A stretch of 64,000 nucleotides of DNA, taken from Miscanthus floridulus. Taxonomy: Eukaryota > Streptophyta > Magnoliopsida > Poales > Poaceae. Location: positions 57,660,078 through 57,724,077 of the forward strand of contig NC_089591.1 in assembly GCF_019320115.1 (NCBI RefSeq), given 5' to 3'. Under the pieces are notes generated by a model that had not been told where the DNA came from, did not search any database, and saw nothing but the letters and a program-made list of their open reading frames with translations. Shown here piece after piece: positions 1 to 18,420 of the stretch; position 1 is the stretch's first letter; each line of letters begins with the position of its first letter. Both the position numbers and the translations under genes were made by a program.

Positions 1-267
1 CTGCTGATGTGGCCGAAATCCAGATTTGATAGGTAACCGATGTTCAACTATCGATCGGTCTAATCCAGGCATCTCAGTATAATCCCAAGCAAAACAATCT
101 TTATATTCTTTTAACAAATCTGTTACTCGCTGCTTACACTTGGATTTTAACTTAGCACTAATAAAAGTAGGTCTTGACCTATCACCATCACCGATATCTA
201 TTTCTACTAAATCATCTGCCGATGTGAACCCTTGACCTAATTTTCCATCATCGGCAAACCTATCCAT
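1..267 (-). CDS. pol polyprotein, N-terminal fragment (left Tat copy)
   Basis: This is the start of the pol frame of the left element, running off the window. The ATG at 267-265 overlaps the gag stop by one base (TAATG), as in the right copy at 57698. Only the region before reverse transcriptase is visible; it corresponds to the first 89 residues of the right-hand pol. No stop or frameshift is seen in this stretch. Confidence 0.85.
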   Translation of the reverse strand, partial: MDRFADDGKLGQGFTSADDLVEIDIGDGDRSRPTFISAKLKSKCKQRVTDLLKEYKDCFAWDYTEMPGLDRSIVEHRLPIKSGFRPHQQ

Positions 268-3200
268 TAAAACTCCTCTTCAGAACCGACTGCTTGGATC
301 GGTGGAATTTCATAATCAGCAACTCTAAGGAACTCTTTTTCCCAAGCTTCTCCTGATATGCATTTAGTTCGCTCATAAGTATCTGATTCTGCCGATGCGA
401 TGATATAAGAAGAATCACCAGGGATGACCTCAATCTTATCCCCAATCCATTGTACGAGGCATTGATGCATTGTAGAAGGAACACAACAATTAGCATGAAT
501 CCAATCCCTCCCTAGAAGCAGATTATATGCACCCTTGCCGTTGATAACAAAGAACGTCGTTGGCAAGGTTTTGCTGCCGATGGTCAATTCAACGCATACT
601 GCCCCTTTAGCCAGTGACACATTGCCTTCAAAATCTTTCAACATCATATCGGTTTTGGTCAAGTCTTGATCTCCCTTACCAAGTTTCCGATACATCACGT
701 AAGGCATAATATTAATCGCAGCCCCTCCATCAATAAGTACCTTAGATACAGGCTGCCCATCAACTCTGCCCTTCACAAATAAAGCCTTAAGATGCTGTCT
801 CTCGTCATCGGTAGGTTTCTCAAAAACAGCCATCATTGGATCTAGCGTTAGCTGAGCTACTTGATCAGAGAAAACAACTTCTTCCTCATTATCAGATAGT
901 GCCAGAAACTCCATCGGCAACATGAATACCATATTAACATCTGCCGATGGACCCTTATTTTTGTGTTTTACCTGCCACTGCTGATGACCAGGCCTTTCAT
1001 TGGAAGAATTTTCCTCCTGGTATAAATCCTCCTGACGCTCACGTTGCATCCTCCTTCTCTGCGTCTTTGTCAGACCCTCTGGGCACCATCGAGGAAACTT
1101 GGTTTTCCAAACCGGCTGATAACAAGTCCTAGTTAGTTCTACGCGACGTATATTAGGGTCCCTGTAGAATATCTCCTCATCGGGAACTCTTGCGTTTGCC
1201 ATTTCCTCAAGCTCCTCTTGATTCCTTGGAAAATATCCAGCGCGTTTACCAAGCCTCTCATGTACACTAAGTCTGCCCCCCAGCCGATCATGCACTGATG
1301 CTCTGCCTTTGATCGGCTCGTTGATAGACAAACCCTGATTACCACGTTGAAACCTCCTTTCTAAACGATTGACTCCGTAATAACCATTACACTCAGGGCA
1401 ATTTTCAACAGTTGGCAATTTAATACCTTCTTCCCAGCAATGGATGAAGAACGGACATCTCCAATGATCTTTATGTCGATTCCACTCTTCCTGACGTCTC
1501 ATTTCTTGCTGTTGCCGATATCGGTCATTACGTTGACGCCAACCCTCCTGCTGCCTTCGATGAGTAATCACAATGCCAGGTCGAGGAGGTTTTTTGGAAC
1601 TACTGCTTTCCCCTAGCAAACCCTTACTCTTTGCATCATCGGTAGTTATCCGATGTTGGGGGTCTACTGACGCGTTTTTCTCAGCAGCCTCTGACGTCAA
1701 TACCTTGGTCTTTCCTTTGGCATCCAACATATTTGCTGGAAAAGGGTGTTGATCAATTTTCATCGGCTTCTGGGTCTTGGAAGTACCAAACTTAATTCTT
1801 CCAGATTCAATAGCCGATTGTAACTGTTGCCTGAATACCTTGCACTCATTTGTACTGTGTGAAGTTGCATTGTGCCATTTGCAGTACAAAATCTTCTTCA
1901 ACTCTTCTGCCGATGGGATCACGTGGTTAGGTGACAGCTTAATTTGGCCCTCTTGAAGCAGAAGATCAAATATTTTATCGGCCTTGGTGATATCAAAGGT
2001 AAACTTTTCTGGCTCTTTTTGACCAAAGGGACATGATATTGGCTTTTTATTCTTAACCCACTCAGCTAAGCCGATAACTGGTTCTTCATCAGAGTCAGAA
2101 TCTCCTACTTCTTCAACAAATGATACCTTTTTACTCCAGTTCTTTTTAGGTTCAAAAACTCTAGTATCTTGATCAGAGATCCTTTGCACAAGATGACTGA
2201 GGCTTTCAAACTCCTGAGAAGCATATCTGTCCTTAAGATGTGGCAATAACCCTTGGAAAGCCAAATCGGCAAGCTGCCGACCATCCAGCACCAGGCTGTA
2301 GCACTTATTTTTTACATCTCGTAGCCTTTGTACAAAGCTCTCTACCGATTCATCATTACGCTGTCTCAATTTTACTAAATCGGTAAGCTTCTTTTCATGG
2401 ATTCCAGCAAAGAAATACTTGTGGAATTGTTTTTCTAGATCAACCCAAGTAATAATAGAATTTGGTGGCAATGAAATGAACCATGTAAATGCTGATCCAG
2501 ACAAAGATGATGAAAATAATCGAACTCTTAATTCATCTCTGTTAGCTGCCTCTCCACATTGAATAATGAAGCGATTGACATGTTCCATTGTCGATGTATC
2601 ATCTTGCTCAGAGAATTTAGTGAAATCCGGTACCTTGTACCGATTTGGGAGAGGAATTAAATCGTATGCAGGAGGGTATGGGGTCCGATAAGAATAAGTA
2701 TTGACCTTGGGCTTTATCCCAAACTGATCCTTCATAATCTCTGCTATCTTATCGGCCCAAAAAGCATCAGCCTCCTGCTGACGAACTGGTTGAATTTCTA
2801 CAGGAGGTGCCTGCTGACATCCTTCCACATATCTTTGTGGCCCACGATCTCCAGCAATCGGCATATTTGCCGCTACTTGTGGTCCATTAACCTGTTGGAA
2901 AGGATTCATCGGCTGGGCTGCCGATGCTTGATTCTGGAAACCAGCTTGCATATGACCTTGTTGAATCCCTGCAACCTGCTGATTTCGCTGAACTGTATGT
3001 TGAACAGGTAACTGTCCTGACCAATCATTATTAGAACTCATCGGCACAAAACTTACCGATGGCTGGTAATTTGCTGATATTGTTGGATAATTATAACTGG
3101 TTTGAGGCATGAACTGAACCCCAGTTTGACTCATAGCAGGGGCTTTCTGCTGTATCGGCAGTACGCTCGCCGATGGACTTGAATTGAATGTTTGAATCAT

Positions 3201-3944
3201 AGGCATCTGGAAACCTCCTGGAGTTGGTTGTACAGAAGAAGTTGCGGCATATTGAGGCACGTGAGCCATCGGCGAAACGGCCGATGATATAGGCGCTCTT
3301 CCTGCTGCATCAAATACTTGAGGTAATCTAGGATTGAAAGCAGATGACTCTGGAGGCATGCCATATCCCCACCAATTAGTAGGAATCTGGTTATTCTGAG
3401 ACACAGGGCCTGACATAGCTGATGCCGATAGATCTGTATTAAGCTGAACTCGCCCTCCTGGTAACACCTGATCTGATTATATCGGTGTAGATTGTATATT
3501 AGGTGAGCCTGCCAATACTGGAGGGGAAGTAACTTCTGTACCCACAACGGCCGAAGGAGCCGATGGAGTTTTGACAGATGCCGGCTCTGGTTGATGATAG
3601 GCAGGCCCAACGTAATGTGGTGCCGCTTGTCCTTCTTTGAGAGTTCGAACCACAGCATTATGAACAGTATTGGACAGCACATTGGAATGATTAATCAAAG
3701 CATGATTTACTGCAGAATTAACCATCTCTTGAAGTTTACCAGGATTGGAGTCAAAGGTAACCTGCCGAGGTAACGGCAAATCTTGCTTCTGGATGACTTG
3801 TCCACTCTTGTTCAAGCTAAACGACCTCAGACAAAGCTGCTTGTATTCTTCTACAGCCTTTTCCATAGCTTGCCTCTGTTCTTCCTTGAGATCTTCTTCT
3901 GATACTGCGATGATGTTCCCTGAATCGATCTCGGAATTGAACAT
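267..3944 (-). pseudogene. gag-protease polyprotein with one nonsense codon (left Tat copy)
   Basis: The frame starts at the methionine at 3944 (MFNSEID...) and ends at the TAA at 267-269. It encodes a Q/P-rich N-terminal region, a retrotransposon gag domain (about 2150-2640), a C-x2-H-x4-H-x4-C knuckle-like motif (about 1850-1890), an Arg/Gln-rich region and a retropepsin-like protease with active-site motif LIDGGAAINI (about 700-740). Compared with the right copy, a CAA glutamine codon is TAA at 3477-3479, a single C-to-T change on the coding strand. It cuts the protein after about 155 codons. About 14 amino-acid differences separate the two copies. Without that stop the gene would be intact. 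Confidence 0.92.
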
Positions 3945-3981
3945 ATTGATTGATTGGTCCCACCGGGCGTGCCAAAAGATG

Positions 3982-4804
3982 TGTTGATGCAAAAGTGATC
4001 TGCAAACACAAAGGGCTAATACCCGAATCGATATCCAAAGCGTGCTAGTCGATTTGACCTGCTAATCGACAAGGATGAAGAAACGAACACTTTGGTCCTG
4101 ACAACAGCGATACGCCCGGAAGCCACGGCCAAGAGGTGCTCACGCGGAACTCGAGAATCGCCGAAGATCGCACTGAAGCGATGCAGCTCGCCGAATCAAT
4201 GAGAACTCGTAAAAAGAAAAATATGCAAATTGACGAAGTCGCCGAAAAGTAGATGCAAATAGGAGTAAAAGTTGGTTTTGATATTGATTGATGTTATCTA
4301 TTACATTGCCCCTTACTCCATATTTATACCCTGATCTAAAGAGACACAACCAAACACAACTAGGACACCAATCCCATATCTAAGGAAACACGTGACTCTT
4401 ACACGAATCATAACCTAACAAATACAGAAAAGGAAATCAACTCCTATCTATTTCCCTGTCCGCCTCAATTACGATGGAAATCCCACTGTCCTCCTTCCCA
4501 TCGGCATACTCCCTATTTCATCGGCAGTAGGCTTCAAGTCTTCCTTCATCGGCAGACTCCCTGCTTCATCGGCAGTAGTCTTCAAGTCTTCCTTCATCGG
4601 CATACTCCCTGTTTCATCGGCAGTAGTCTTCAAACCTCATCGGCAACGCCCGAGTCCAAATCAACCTTTCCATCGATCATCACCAGCTATCGGCAACTAT
4701 TTTTACAAACTGGCTTTCATTGGCTATCAAAGTATTCAATAACTTTCCCCTTGCCGATTAGTCCACTCCGATTATTTTAACACGTGCAAAAAACGGTGTC
4801 AACA
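3982..4804 (-). repeat. 5' LTR of left Tat element
   Basis: The LTR is 823 bp and runs from TGTTGACACC (at 4804, minus strand) to GCATCAACA (at 3982), so TGTTGA and TCAACA form perfect terminal inverted hexamers. It matches 53156-53983 along its length. A TATA box lies at 4321-4328. Around 4500-4655 there is a 48-bp tandem repeat rich in CCGAT; this copy has about three units where the right LTR has four, and an extra piece ending CGCCCGAGTCC. Confidence 0.92.
4321..4328 (-). promoter_or_regulatory. TATA box of left LTR
   Basis: On the minus strand the site reads TATAAATA, followed by GGAGTAAGGGGC. It sits about 520 bp into the LTR and is identical to the site at 53637-53644. This is the expected place for the pol II promoter of the element. 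Confidence 0.7.
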
Positions 4805-5267
4805 GGACCGTTCAATGGATGCTTCCATGGAAGAAAACAGCGCCCGGAGGCGTCGTCGTCATTGGCCCAAGAGGGACAAAGCTTTCGTCGTGGCGCCTTA
4901 ACCCCGTGCACAGCAATGGCCACGGCCTGTCTGCTGCGACAGCCGCCGCCTTGTCACTGCCACCCTGCGAAGATCCGACCACAAGTCACCGTCGCCAGAT
5001 GCCCGCAGATGACTAACCGCCCGCCGGAACAGCCGCAGCATGCCGGATGTGCTACCTGCTGATAGGGCCACCAGTCCAGCCACTAGGGGCGACGAATATG
5101 GCCGCCGAGGCACCTGATCTAGTCACCGCTATGCAGGATCGGCCGCTGCCGCTACGACGGCATCGATCCGCTCAGTGGGTAACAAACGCTGAAGTCTTCG
5201 CCTGCCGCCCGTCTCTGCGTGCCACCCCCGAGAGGAAGGAGCGACGCGGGGGACTTCTTAACAAGGA
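4805..5267. other. GC-rich DNA without a recognised gene
   Basis: This stretch next to the left LTR is GC-rich and has only short open frames in several frames on both strands. No family is recognised. It may be the 5' part of the gene fragment at 5268-5798 or filler captured by the neighbouring CACTA element; neither can be shown. Confidence 0.4.
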
Positions 5268-5798
5268 ATGAGTATTGAACTGCAAATTGGGCGTAAGCGT
5301 AGAGATATGTTTCCTGGTTTAGGTGCAGTAAAAAATGTGCTGAAAATTGGCAGAAGGTAAATGCTTCTGCATTCATTTTGGCAGAAGTATGATGGGTTTG
5401 TTGGAGATCTCACATAAATCAACTGTTTTGTGTCATTATTGATAACTGGATTTCATACAGTGAAAATTGCCATTCCCGATTTCTTCATTCTTTTTTCTTT
5501 TCTGTAACCCTGGCTGTACGCCTCATGCTACTGAATTCTCTTATGTATATGTATATGATACATATAGGAGAAAGGAGTACAAAGAGCCCAAAAGGCTAAG
5601 GAGAGAGCTGCAACGGAAGTCAGTGATGATAAGGGGACAAAGTCTCTAAGGGAACCTTCAGCAACAATTGTGACGACTACTCCTATGCCATCTCCCCCTG
5701 TTACTCCCACAAGGACAGAATATTCTAGCCTTCTTGGTGGCAATGAAGAGTTGTTGCTGCTAGTAGATGCAGTTCTTTCTGCAGCCAAAAAGCTTTAG
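5268..5798 (+). pseudogene. possible two-exon gene fragment of unknown family
   Basis: A short reading frame begins at ATG 5268 and reaches a consensus donor (CAGAAG|GTAAAT) at 5356/5357. After about 210 bp an acceptor-like TATAG at 5563-5567 opens a 76-codon frame (5568-5798, stop TAG) rich in Lys, Thr, Pro and Ser and ending in a leucine-rich stretch (ELLLLVDAVLSAAKKL). The codon usage looks exonic, but the phases do not match: exon 1 leaves two bases over while the long frame of exon 2 starts at phase 0. I do not recognise the protein. It could be a gene piece captured by the adjacent CACTA element, or chance. Confidence 0.3.
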
Positions 5799-6203
5799 TT
5801 GGTTAGTAAATGTTGATTAGTACAATAAGAAGCCAACTCTTCCTCAACGACCACCAGCTGCTCCAAGCTGTCTAGGTGGCGGCAACCACAAAGAGTAACA
5901 AGAAAGCCACAGCCAACTCGATAAACTAGTGCCACTAGATACAAAACTCCAAAGCAAATGCAATAGATGTCTCCCAATCTTAATTTGGATCATACATTTT
6001 GGATCATACATTTGGATCATATTCATTCAAGCCAATATCTTGGAGTTAGACAAAAAAAAATTGTTTGGTAGGGATAATTCATGGTTCTATCTCTAAATTA
6101 CCATAAGATAATTATAATAATGTCTAAACTTTGTTAGAAAATTCTACATACTTGTATGACAACATGGTTTTAGTGTATAATATTTGCATAAAAAATTAAA
6201 TGA
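5799..6203. other. AT-rich DNA, nothing recognised
   Basis: No gene-like frame, tandem repeat or element end is visible here. It may be the interior of the CACTA element whose right end is at 6811. Confidence 0.4.
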
Positions 6204-6317
6204 TTTAAACAAAGTGGTACTATGCATTATTCATAAATGGATACATCTCTCATATAGTTATGTAACTATGTGAGAGATTTATCCATTTGTGAATAAGTAT
6301 AGTCCAACTTTGTTAAT
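6204..6317. repeat. 114-bp inverted repeat (fold-back miniature element)
   Basis: The two arms are nearly complementary over about 50 bp each and meet in a short centre around ATAGTTATGTAACTAT (6254-6269). The match runs from TTTAAACAAAGTGG (left) to CCAACTTTGTTAA (right). This is the shape of a small MITE, or of the centre of a longer fold-back. Target duplication was not determined. Confidence 0.55.
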
Positions 6318-6454
6318 ATGAGTTGAAAATTTTATGGCAGGATAATACAACCATATTATGATCTCATGCCAAATTTTAGGATTTTCATACACCTTTAAGA
6401 TATTATTGTTTTTTTCAGTCAGAGTCACCAAAATACCTATAAGCATTTCCTTGG

Positions 6455-6811
6455 CTGCCAACCATCAAGAAAATTCAATAACCCCCAAGGAAATGATAAT
6501 TTACTTGACGGTTTAGAATAGCACCCAAGGAAATGGGTATTTTCCTTAGCGGTTAAGAATAACACTCAAGGAAATAGTAGTTTCCTTAACTGTTTACAAT
6601 TACACTCAAGGAAATGAGTAATTTCCTTGGAGGTGATCAGAAACCGCCAAGGAAACACCCATATTCCTTGGCGGGTAACTTCAACTCCAAGGAAAATATA
6701 TTTCTTGAGAGTTTAGTAACGCCGCCAAGAAAAATATACTTTCCTTGACAGTTTTGTTTTGGCACTCAAGAAAACTGTGGGCCCTCAAGGTAATTGCAGA
6801 TTCTGGTAGTG
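6455..6811 (-). mobile_element. CACTA element, terminal region with CCAAGGAAA repeats
   Basis: The right end reads CACTACCAGAATCTGC on the minus strand, ending at 6811. From about 6470 to 6800 the motif CCAAGGAAA and its complement TTTCCTTGG recur about a dozen times in both directions, which is the subterminal repeat pattern of plant CACTA elements. The matching left end was not found between 4805 and 6450; it may have been lost where the gypsy LTR inserted. Confidence 0.72.
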
Positions 6812-7325
6812 AGTTGGCTTTCACATGATATATGTTGATGAAAAATATATTTGCTACTGAAAAATCTAGCATTTCAGTTAAAAATCTAATGTACAATTTT
6901 TCATATGAATGGCATGATATATATTAGTTCACTTTAGTACCCTGAGGAAGAACTTTTGCATCTAGTGTTTGGGTATATGTAATATGTTATATGCTATTCT
7001 TAAGAAATACAGCTTCAGAAACCTTGGTAACAATATAGAATTAGTGTCTTGATTTACGCTATTTACTATAATTTATAACTTTGAATGAGTACTTCAGTTG
7101 CAAAATCTTCAGAGGAGATTTGTGAAAGAACTGATTTGATCAACAAAATAATGAATTAATGTTTTTTCTGTATCAAATGCCATATGCACAGGTATTGTTT
7201 CATCGAGGACTTCCATTCTTCTTGGGACAATATGTATGTGTACTGGATTGTGCAAGAAATTGCTGATTACATTGATGTGTGGATTCAATGCTTACAATTG
7301 CATCATTCATGATTCAACCATATTG
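6812..7325. other. AT-rich intergenic DNA
   Basis: No gene or element was recognised. It is downstream of the beta-glucosidase stop codon but beyond the LINE tail, so it is unlikely to be its 3' UTR. Confidence 0.4.
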
Positions 7326-7640
7326 TTTTTTTTTTGAACCAGGAAAACAGCTGGGAAAGCCCCCCACTGTTATATTTTATTAAAACACAAAAAACAAACA
7401 CTGAGCAAGACAAACGGAAAACACTTCTGGTAATCCATAGCGAGGCTAGAACAAGAAGAAAAACAAAGAACCACTTAACACAGGAATCAACCCAGGAAAG
7501 AAAAACAGATCGCTTGTTTTCAAAAATCCTATACGCTTGTAGTCGAGCTTCATCTTCAAGAGATCTTCTCGTCTCCCAAGCTGATTCCTATATGACACAG
7601 GCATACATGGACATGAGGAAATTTACCAAATAATTTCCTG
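7326..7640 (-). mobile_element. LINE 3' end, minus orientation
   Basis: A run of ten T (7326-7335) is followed by GAACCAGGAAAACAGCTGGG, which resembles the 3' UTR plus poly(A) tail of grass LINEs read on the minus strand. The upstream limit near 7640 is approximate. No reverse-transcriptase coding is visible, so it is a 5'-truncated insertion just downstream of the beta-glucosidase gene. Confidence 0.45.
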
Positions 7641-7708
7641 TGTAGACATCTTTATCAAATCACTGAGTAATGTACAAACATGGACCTTGAGAATTCTGTA
7701 TTTCTGTG

Positions 7709-14054
<6,346 letters not shown>

Positions 14055-14144
14055 GACGGCGGGCAGCCTAAGACTTGATTGGTAGCCCGTATCTACCCAG
14101 CACAACATCATTTGGTTTTTGCTGTGTTTGGTAGCTTGAAGTAG

Positions 14145-14515
14145 CACCTGGGCCTGTCTCATCCGGTGCAATGCAACAGTGCTGCTGCAACCTGGGTGCC
14201 TACCTAGATATATACGAAGAAAACATACATTTCTATGGAGCCCCCAGGCCGCGTGTTGGAAGGCTGTGCCTGTACGTGCGGACCACCGAGCCTGACGCTG
14301 GTGTTGTGCAGCGTGCGTTGGTAGCTAGGCTGTGCGGACTAGAGAGCAGACGTACATACAGACTCCAATCACCATCTGTGTCAGGACCAAGCGGCGGCGG
14401 GCACTGAAGAAGGGCGGCGTGCTGAAGAGAAGCGATTCCGAAGAGCTGAGCTGTTCTGTTGTCGGTCCGGCAATACGGAGGTTGGGTGAGGTGACATCGA
14501 CAGTGGGATAGTGTT
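14145..14515 (+). repeat. repeat F, copy 1
   Basis: This segment shares long identical stretches with 24400-24645, 25142-25330 and 28152-28200, including AGAGAGCAGACGTACATACA and GGACCAAGCGGCGGCGGGCA. It lies about 90 bp upstream of the beta-glucosidase start. Its class is unknown; no clean terminal repeats or coding frame were found. The short open frames in it recur in the copies only because the DNA is repeated. Confidence 0.7.
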
Positions 14516-14989
14516 GTAAGAGCGGTTACTTGGCAAAACGAGCCGCCTCTACACATGCATTTGTAAGAGCAGCTAGATCTAGAGCCGCACCTACAAATGG
14601 TCGTCGAATAGTAAAAATTACGTACTGAAATTTAAATTTTTCAAACGACCTCTGATTGGAGAAATGACCAAAACAAAAGTTGTACATCTCGAAAAGTTAA
14701 AAAACTTTGTCGTTGATAACTTTATATTTGAAATCATTTTGTCAAGGAAAACTACCTTTGAATTTCTCAAATTTAAAATTTAAAATTTTTAAATGACCTC
14801 AGATGGAGAAACAATCAAAACAAAAGTTGTAGATCCCGAAAAGTTATACAACTTTATAATTGACCACTTTTTCATTTGAATTCGTTTAGACTCCGAAACA
14901 CTCATTTTAAATTCGGTTGAGTATAGGTCGTGGGTTTAAAATTAAAGGCAGCACCATTGCAACCTGATGAGATGGGCATTCTTAATTTT
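14516..14989. other. AT-rich segment with internal duplication
   Basis: The segment contains two diverged copies of a roughly 130-bp unit, with shared parts such as AACAAAAGTTGTA and GAAAAGTTA at about 14670-14700 and 14817-14850. No gene is present. It may be the terminal region of another unrecognised element, as ACCTACAAATG at 14590 resembles a subterminal motif. Confidence 0.4.
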
Positions 14990-15442
14990 CTATCAAATTA
15001 AAGGCCAGATGGTTCTAATTTTCTATCAAATTAAAGGCCAGATGTTTCTAATTATCATGAGAGTTTCTAGAATTTATGTTTTTCCTAGCGTGCATGTCTA
15101 GTGATATGGTGCCTCTCTTGGAACTTCTAATTAATAATAGTAAGATATGATTTGGGTTTTCAAAATTGATACTTGAAATTTGTGTTGACACAATAGTACC
15201 TGATATTTCGGTAACTGAAATTTCAGGTCTTGATTCAAGTATTCCGTAACTACCCGGAATAAACAAAACCGTACAAATATTTAGAAGAGATAGAACTATA
15301 GATGCAAGTCAAGGCAATATAAACAATAGCTCTTAGTAATATTTTAGAACAAAAAACACGAGCCCTAAAACAAAGATAAATGTGTCCCAATGACATCAAA
15401 ATTAATTAATATTAGATAATGCAGTATCAATCAATTCACATG
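14990..15442 (-). repeat. repeat G, copy 1 (inverted)
   Basis: This is the reverse complement of 24646-25141 and of 28205-28681, with high identity over about 440 bp. Shared landmarks include CAAGACCTGAAATTTCAG (on the minus strand) and TGAATTGATTGATACTGCA at the edge next to CACTA-1. A 43-bp piece ending in GGCCAGATG is duplicated near 15000-15050. Confidence 0.8.
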
Positions 15443-15459
15443 CACTATGTCAGAATTGC

Positions 15460-15860
15460 ACTTCACTGCCGATTCAAAATACCCCATCACTGTCGAATTT
15501 TGAACCGGCACAACCATACCGGCAGTGATGAGGGTAAGCTATCACTGTCGGTTCCTACAAACCGGCAGTGTTCTTCAACTTCACTGTCGGTTCTATACAC
15601 AACCGGCAAAGTTCAGTTCCACCAACATTGCCGGTTCATAAGACCACCCGGTAGAGTTCATTTCCACCAACGCTGTCGGTTTGTGTTTGAACCGGCAGTG
15701 TTATCGTACGAATCACTGCCGGTTTGTGACAAGAACCGGCAGTGATGGCTAAGCCAACGCTGCCAGGTTTGTGGCTCTAGCCGGCAGTGCCATCACTACC
15801 GGTTTGTTGCTAATCGACAGTAATGTTTACGACAACACTAGTCGGTTTTCTGCTAATCGA
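15460..15860. repeat. CACTA-1 left subterminal repeat array
   Basis: About a dozen copies of AACCGGCAGTGA and its complement, alternating in direction, with changes such as AATCGACAGTGA. Such arrays bind the element's DNA-binding protein in the En/Spm family (established for maize En/Spm; inferred here). Confidence 0.8.
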
Positions 15861-16268
15861 CAGTGATGTCACTGTTCGTATTTTATTGTTTTATAATTTA
15901 TTTTAATTTATATTTTTTCATGGAATCGGGTTTCGCTTTATATACGCTACTTAGACTGGTAGGTCTATCAATATTAAACATTACAAATGTTACGATTACA
16001 GTTCAAATGTTCTTATCAAGGTCTCGATCCCTCAAAATAAAAAAGAAATGTTCTCGGACTTCATAGATTGTGCAATGCTTCTCGGACTTCTTACAATAAT
16101 CTAGTGAGCCACTCTGGGCCATACTGGTCCTTGAACTTCACGGATTGTGCAATGGAAAATACTCCATCTTTTTTCAATACCTCGGCTAAGATGAATTTTG
16201 CTAGCTCCGATTGCAGCGCGACTGATCTCCATGTCTAACAACCTTTCGTGGTTATATTTCTTGCGATG

Positions 16269-18420
16269 TCAGTTCAAAAAAGATGATATCCAAAGAGGAA
16301 TCAGTAAATCATTTTGTTGAATGATTAACAAACATAAATTAAATAGGATTATACACATCAACTTATCGGCTTCTTCTGATTTCCTGCCGATGTAGCGAAA
16401 CATTGCCCACATTACATAAAACCCGCATTCATTGTTTCCCGTCGGCTGTTTTAGGTACTTCCCCTCTATTTCAACAACCTTGAATGGGACCTGCGTCCCA
16501 CTGATATGTCTTCTTCGAACACTAAGCAACATTAAAAGGAGAAACGTTAGAAAAGTGGTATGTGTGATTAGAAAATAATATGTTATTAGGATCGCTTACT
16601 AATTCAGCACTGCCACCAGTGCATCCAGATGATGAAATGATTTTTTCTTTGAGTCCCATACCTCGATTAGATTTTTGGCAAGATTAACACAAATGAAGAT
16701 GAAATGGTGGTTACAATCACGGAATCCTAATTATCGAATAATCTTAACGAAAAAAGCATAAAATTAAAAGCCGAGGAACACATACTCGTAGTTGTAGGCT
16801 AGAAGTATGTGGATTTTATTCTTCATCTTGAATTTGTCGAAAACAACAATCCATCTCTGTTTCAGGTCTTCCACATCACATCCATGGAGGCCTAGACTTG
16901 TCTTCTCATTGACTCGCAAGGGGTCCAAGAAGCCTATGTTATCTCATTTGCTTTTTAGAATGCAAAATTTTGCTATATACCTACATAAAATCATGGGAAG
17001 TGCTCAAAAGTTAATAATTTGTGTCCCGATAGAGTAGTTAATTGTAATATCATGCACGTAGGGTACTTACATAGTCCACAGCGTCAACATTTATGTATCG
17101 AGAGAGCATTTCTGGTATAGTTGGAACAAGCACTCCCACTCGACATCGAATTTCTCTTCTTCAGGATAATTAAAAACATGTGGTGAACTGGATAATAACC
17201 TCAAAACGAAAGTCCTCTATCTCTGTTCTTTGAGCCATGTAATATTCATGCAACTGGCGCATATATGTTGTCAAATTTTTATTCTCATGATCGGGAACCA
17301 AAAGATTGCTCCTTTCATACTTCATTGCCGGTGTTGCCGTCCCTTGTACATCATAATAGATGGTCGTAGGCCTCTTCCATGGTTAATTCAGGGTTGTCTT
17401 CGAGGAACTTCTGTATCTTCCTTAAATCTTCATTGTGTATTTCATCGGCTCTTGTTGTAGCATACTGATTCTGTGTTTGCCTTTCGAATTTGGACTTCAA
17501 CAAAAACGGAGGCAGTGAGACACAGAGATTGCAAGAAACTAATACAATATTCCTTCGAGATGTGTGCTATAAATTTTCCTTCCATCAAGTTTGTAACGCT
17601 GCCACTGAATGACCTTTTTCTTTTTTGTTGGTCCACTTTGGGAGCATTAGCGACCGAATCCAAGGACTTTTTCTGCGACTGCGAGGATGCATTTGATCTT
17701 GTTTTGGGCTGAGGTGGAAGAGGAAGGATGACGATGAGAATTTTGTTTTCCTGGGGCTGATGAAGATGGAGAAGGAGGAGGAGTCTTATTTTTTCTTGGG
17801 GCTAATGAAGATGGAGTTGGACAAGGAGGAATAGAAGGAGACCTCTGTCTTCTCGAGGGTGATGGCAAGGGATGAGGAGGAGAGTGATCTTTGTTGGGAG
17901 ATGGTGAGTGATCATCGTGGGTGGGCGAAGTTCGCAATCGTCCTCATCATCAGAGGATAATTGGTGGTCAAGCTTAATGAAGCGCTTACACCAGGCCACT
18001 TGAGAGCCCTTGTTATGACCAAGTTTTGGCCTAGTCTACGGGGTACTCAATGTGTATCTTATTATACTTCTTATCAAGTATTCTGTCAATGGTGACACGA
18101 GCGTACCCCTATGGAATTGGGCAGCCATTAATGGTCCTGTCTCTAGTAGGCCAGGCCCGATCGAGTGCCACCTTGTCCTTTGTCCATTCCTAACGGATGT
18201 ACAACTTGACATTGATGGGTTAGTGATGCCGTCCACCGGATGAGGCATATTCGCATCTTCGTCATCGAGCAAGGTCGATTCGTAGCTGTTGCGACCCCTA
18301 AACTGTGGGCTAAAGGCAGTAGGAGTAGGGTTTTATGGTACTCCCGACCCCTTGGACAACAAAATTTGCTGGACTCATGCTTCAACAGTCGCCTCAATCC
18401 GTGCATCCATTCTTTCTTCC
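16269..18420 (-). pseudogene. CACTA-1 second gene remnant with Ulp1-like C48 peptidase end
   Basis: The 3' part (16269-16470) encodes TGNNECGFYVMW, the Gln/Cys region of the Ulp1-type cysteine protease fold found fused to TNPA-like proteins in many grass CACTA elements. Upstream, 17647-17937 encodes a Ser/Pro/His-rich linker and 17980-18300 encodes fragments such as PHPVDGI in line with the N-terminal conserved part. Frames change repeatedly and stops interrupt it, so it is a pseudogene. Exon limits cannot be set. Confidence 0.6.

Larger units (their letters stand above)
1..4804 (-). mobile_element. Ty3/gypsy Tat-lineage LTR retrotransposon, 5' part (left copy)
   Basis: Reading leftwards from 4804 there is an LTR (3982-4804), a primer-binding region starting TGGCACGCC, a gag-protease reading frame (267-3944) and the first 89 codons of pol (1-267); the rest lies outside the window. 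It is an inverted copy of the element at 53156-64000, with about 99% protein identity in gag by eye. The Tat assignment rests on the better-preserved right copy. The 5 bp next to the LTR start, 4805-4809 (GGACC), would be one target-site duplicate; the other is not in the window. A nonsense codon in gag (3477-3479) makes this copy defective. Confidence 0.93.
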
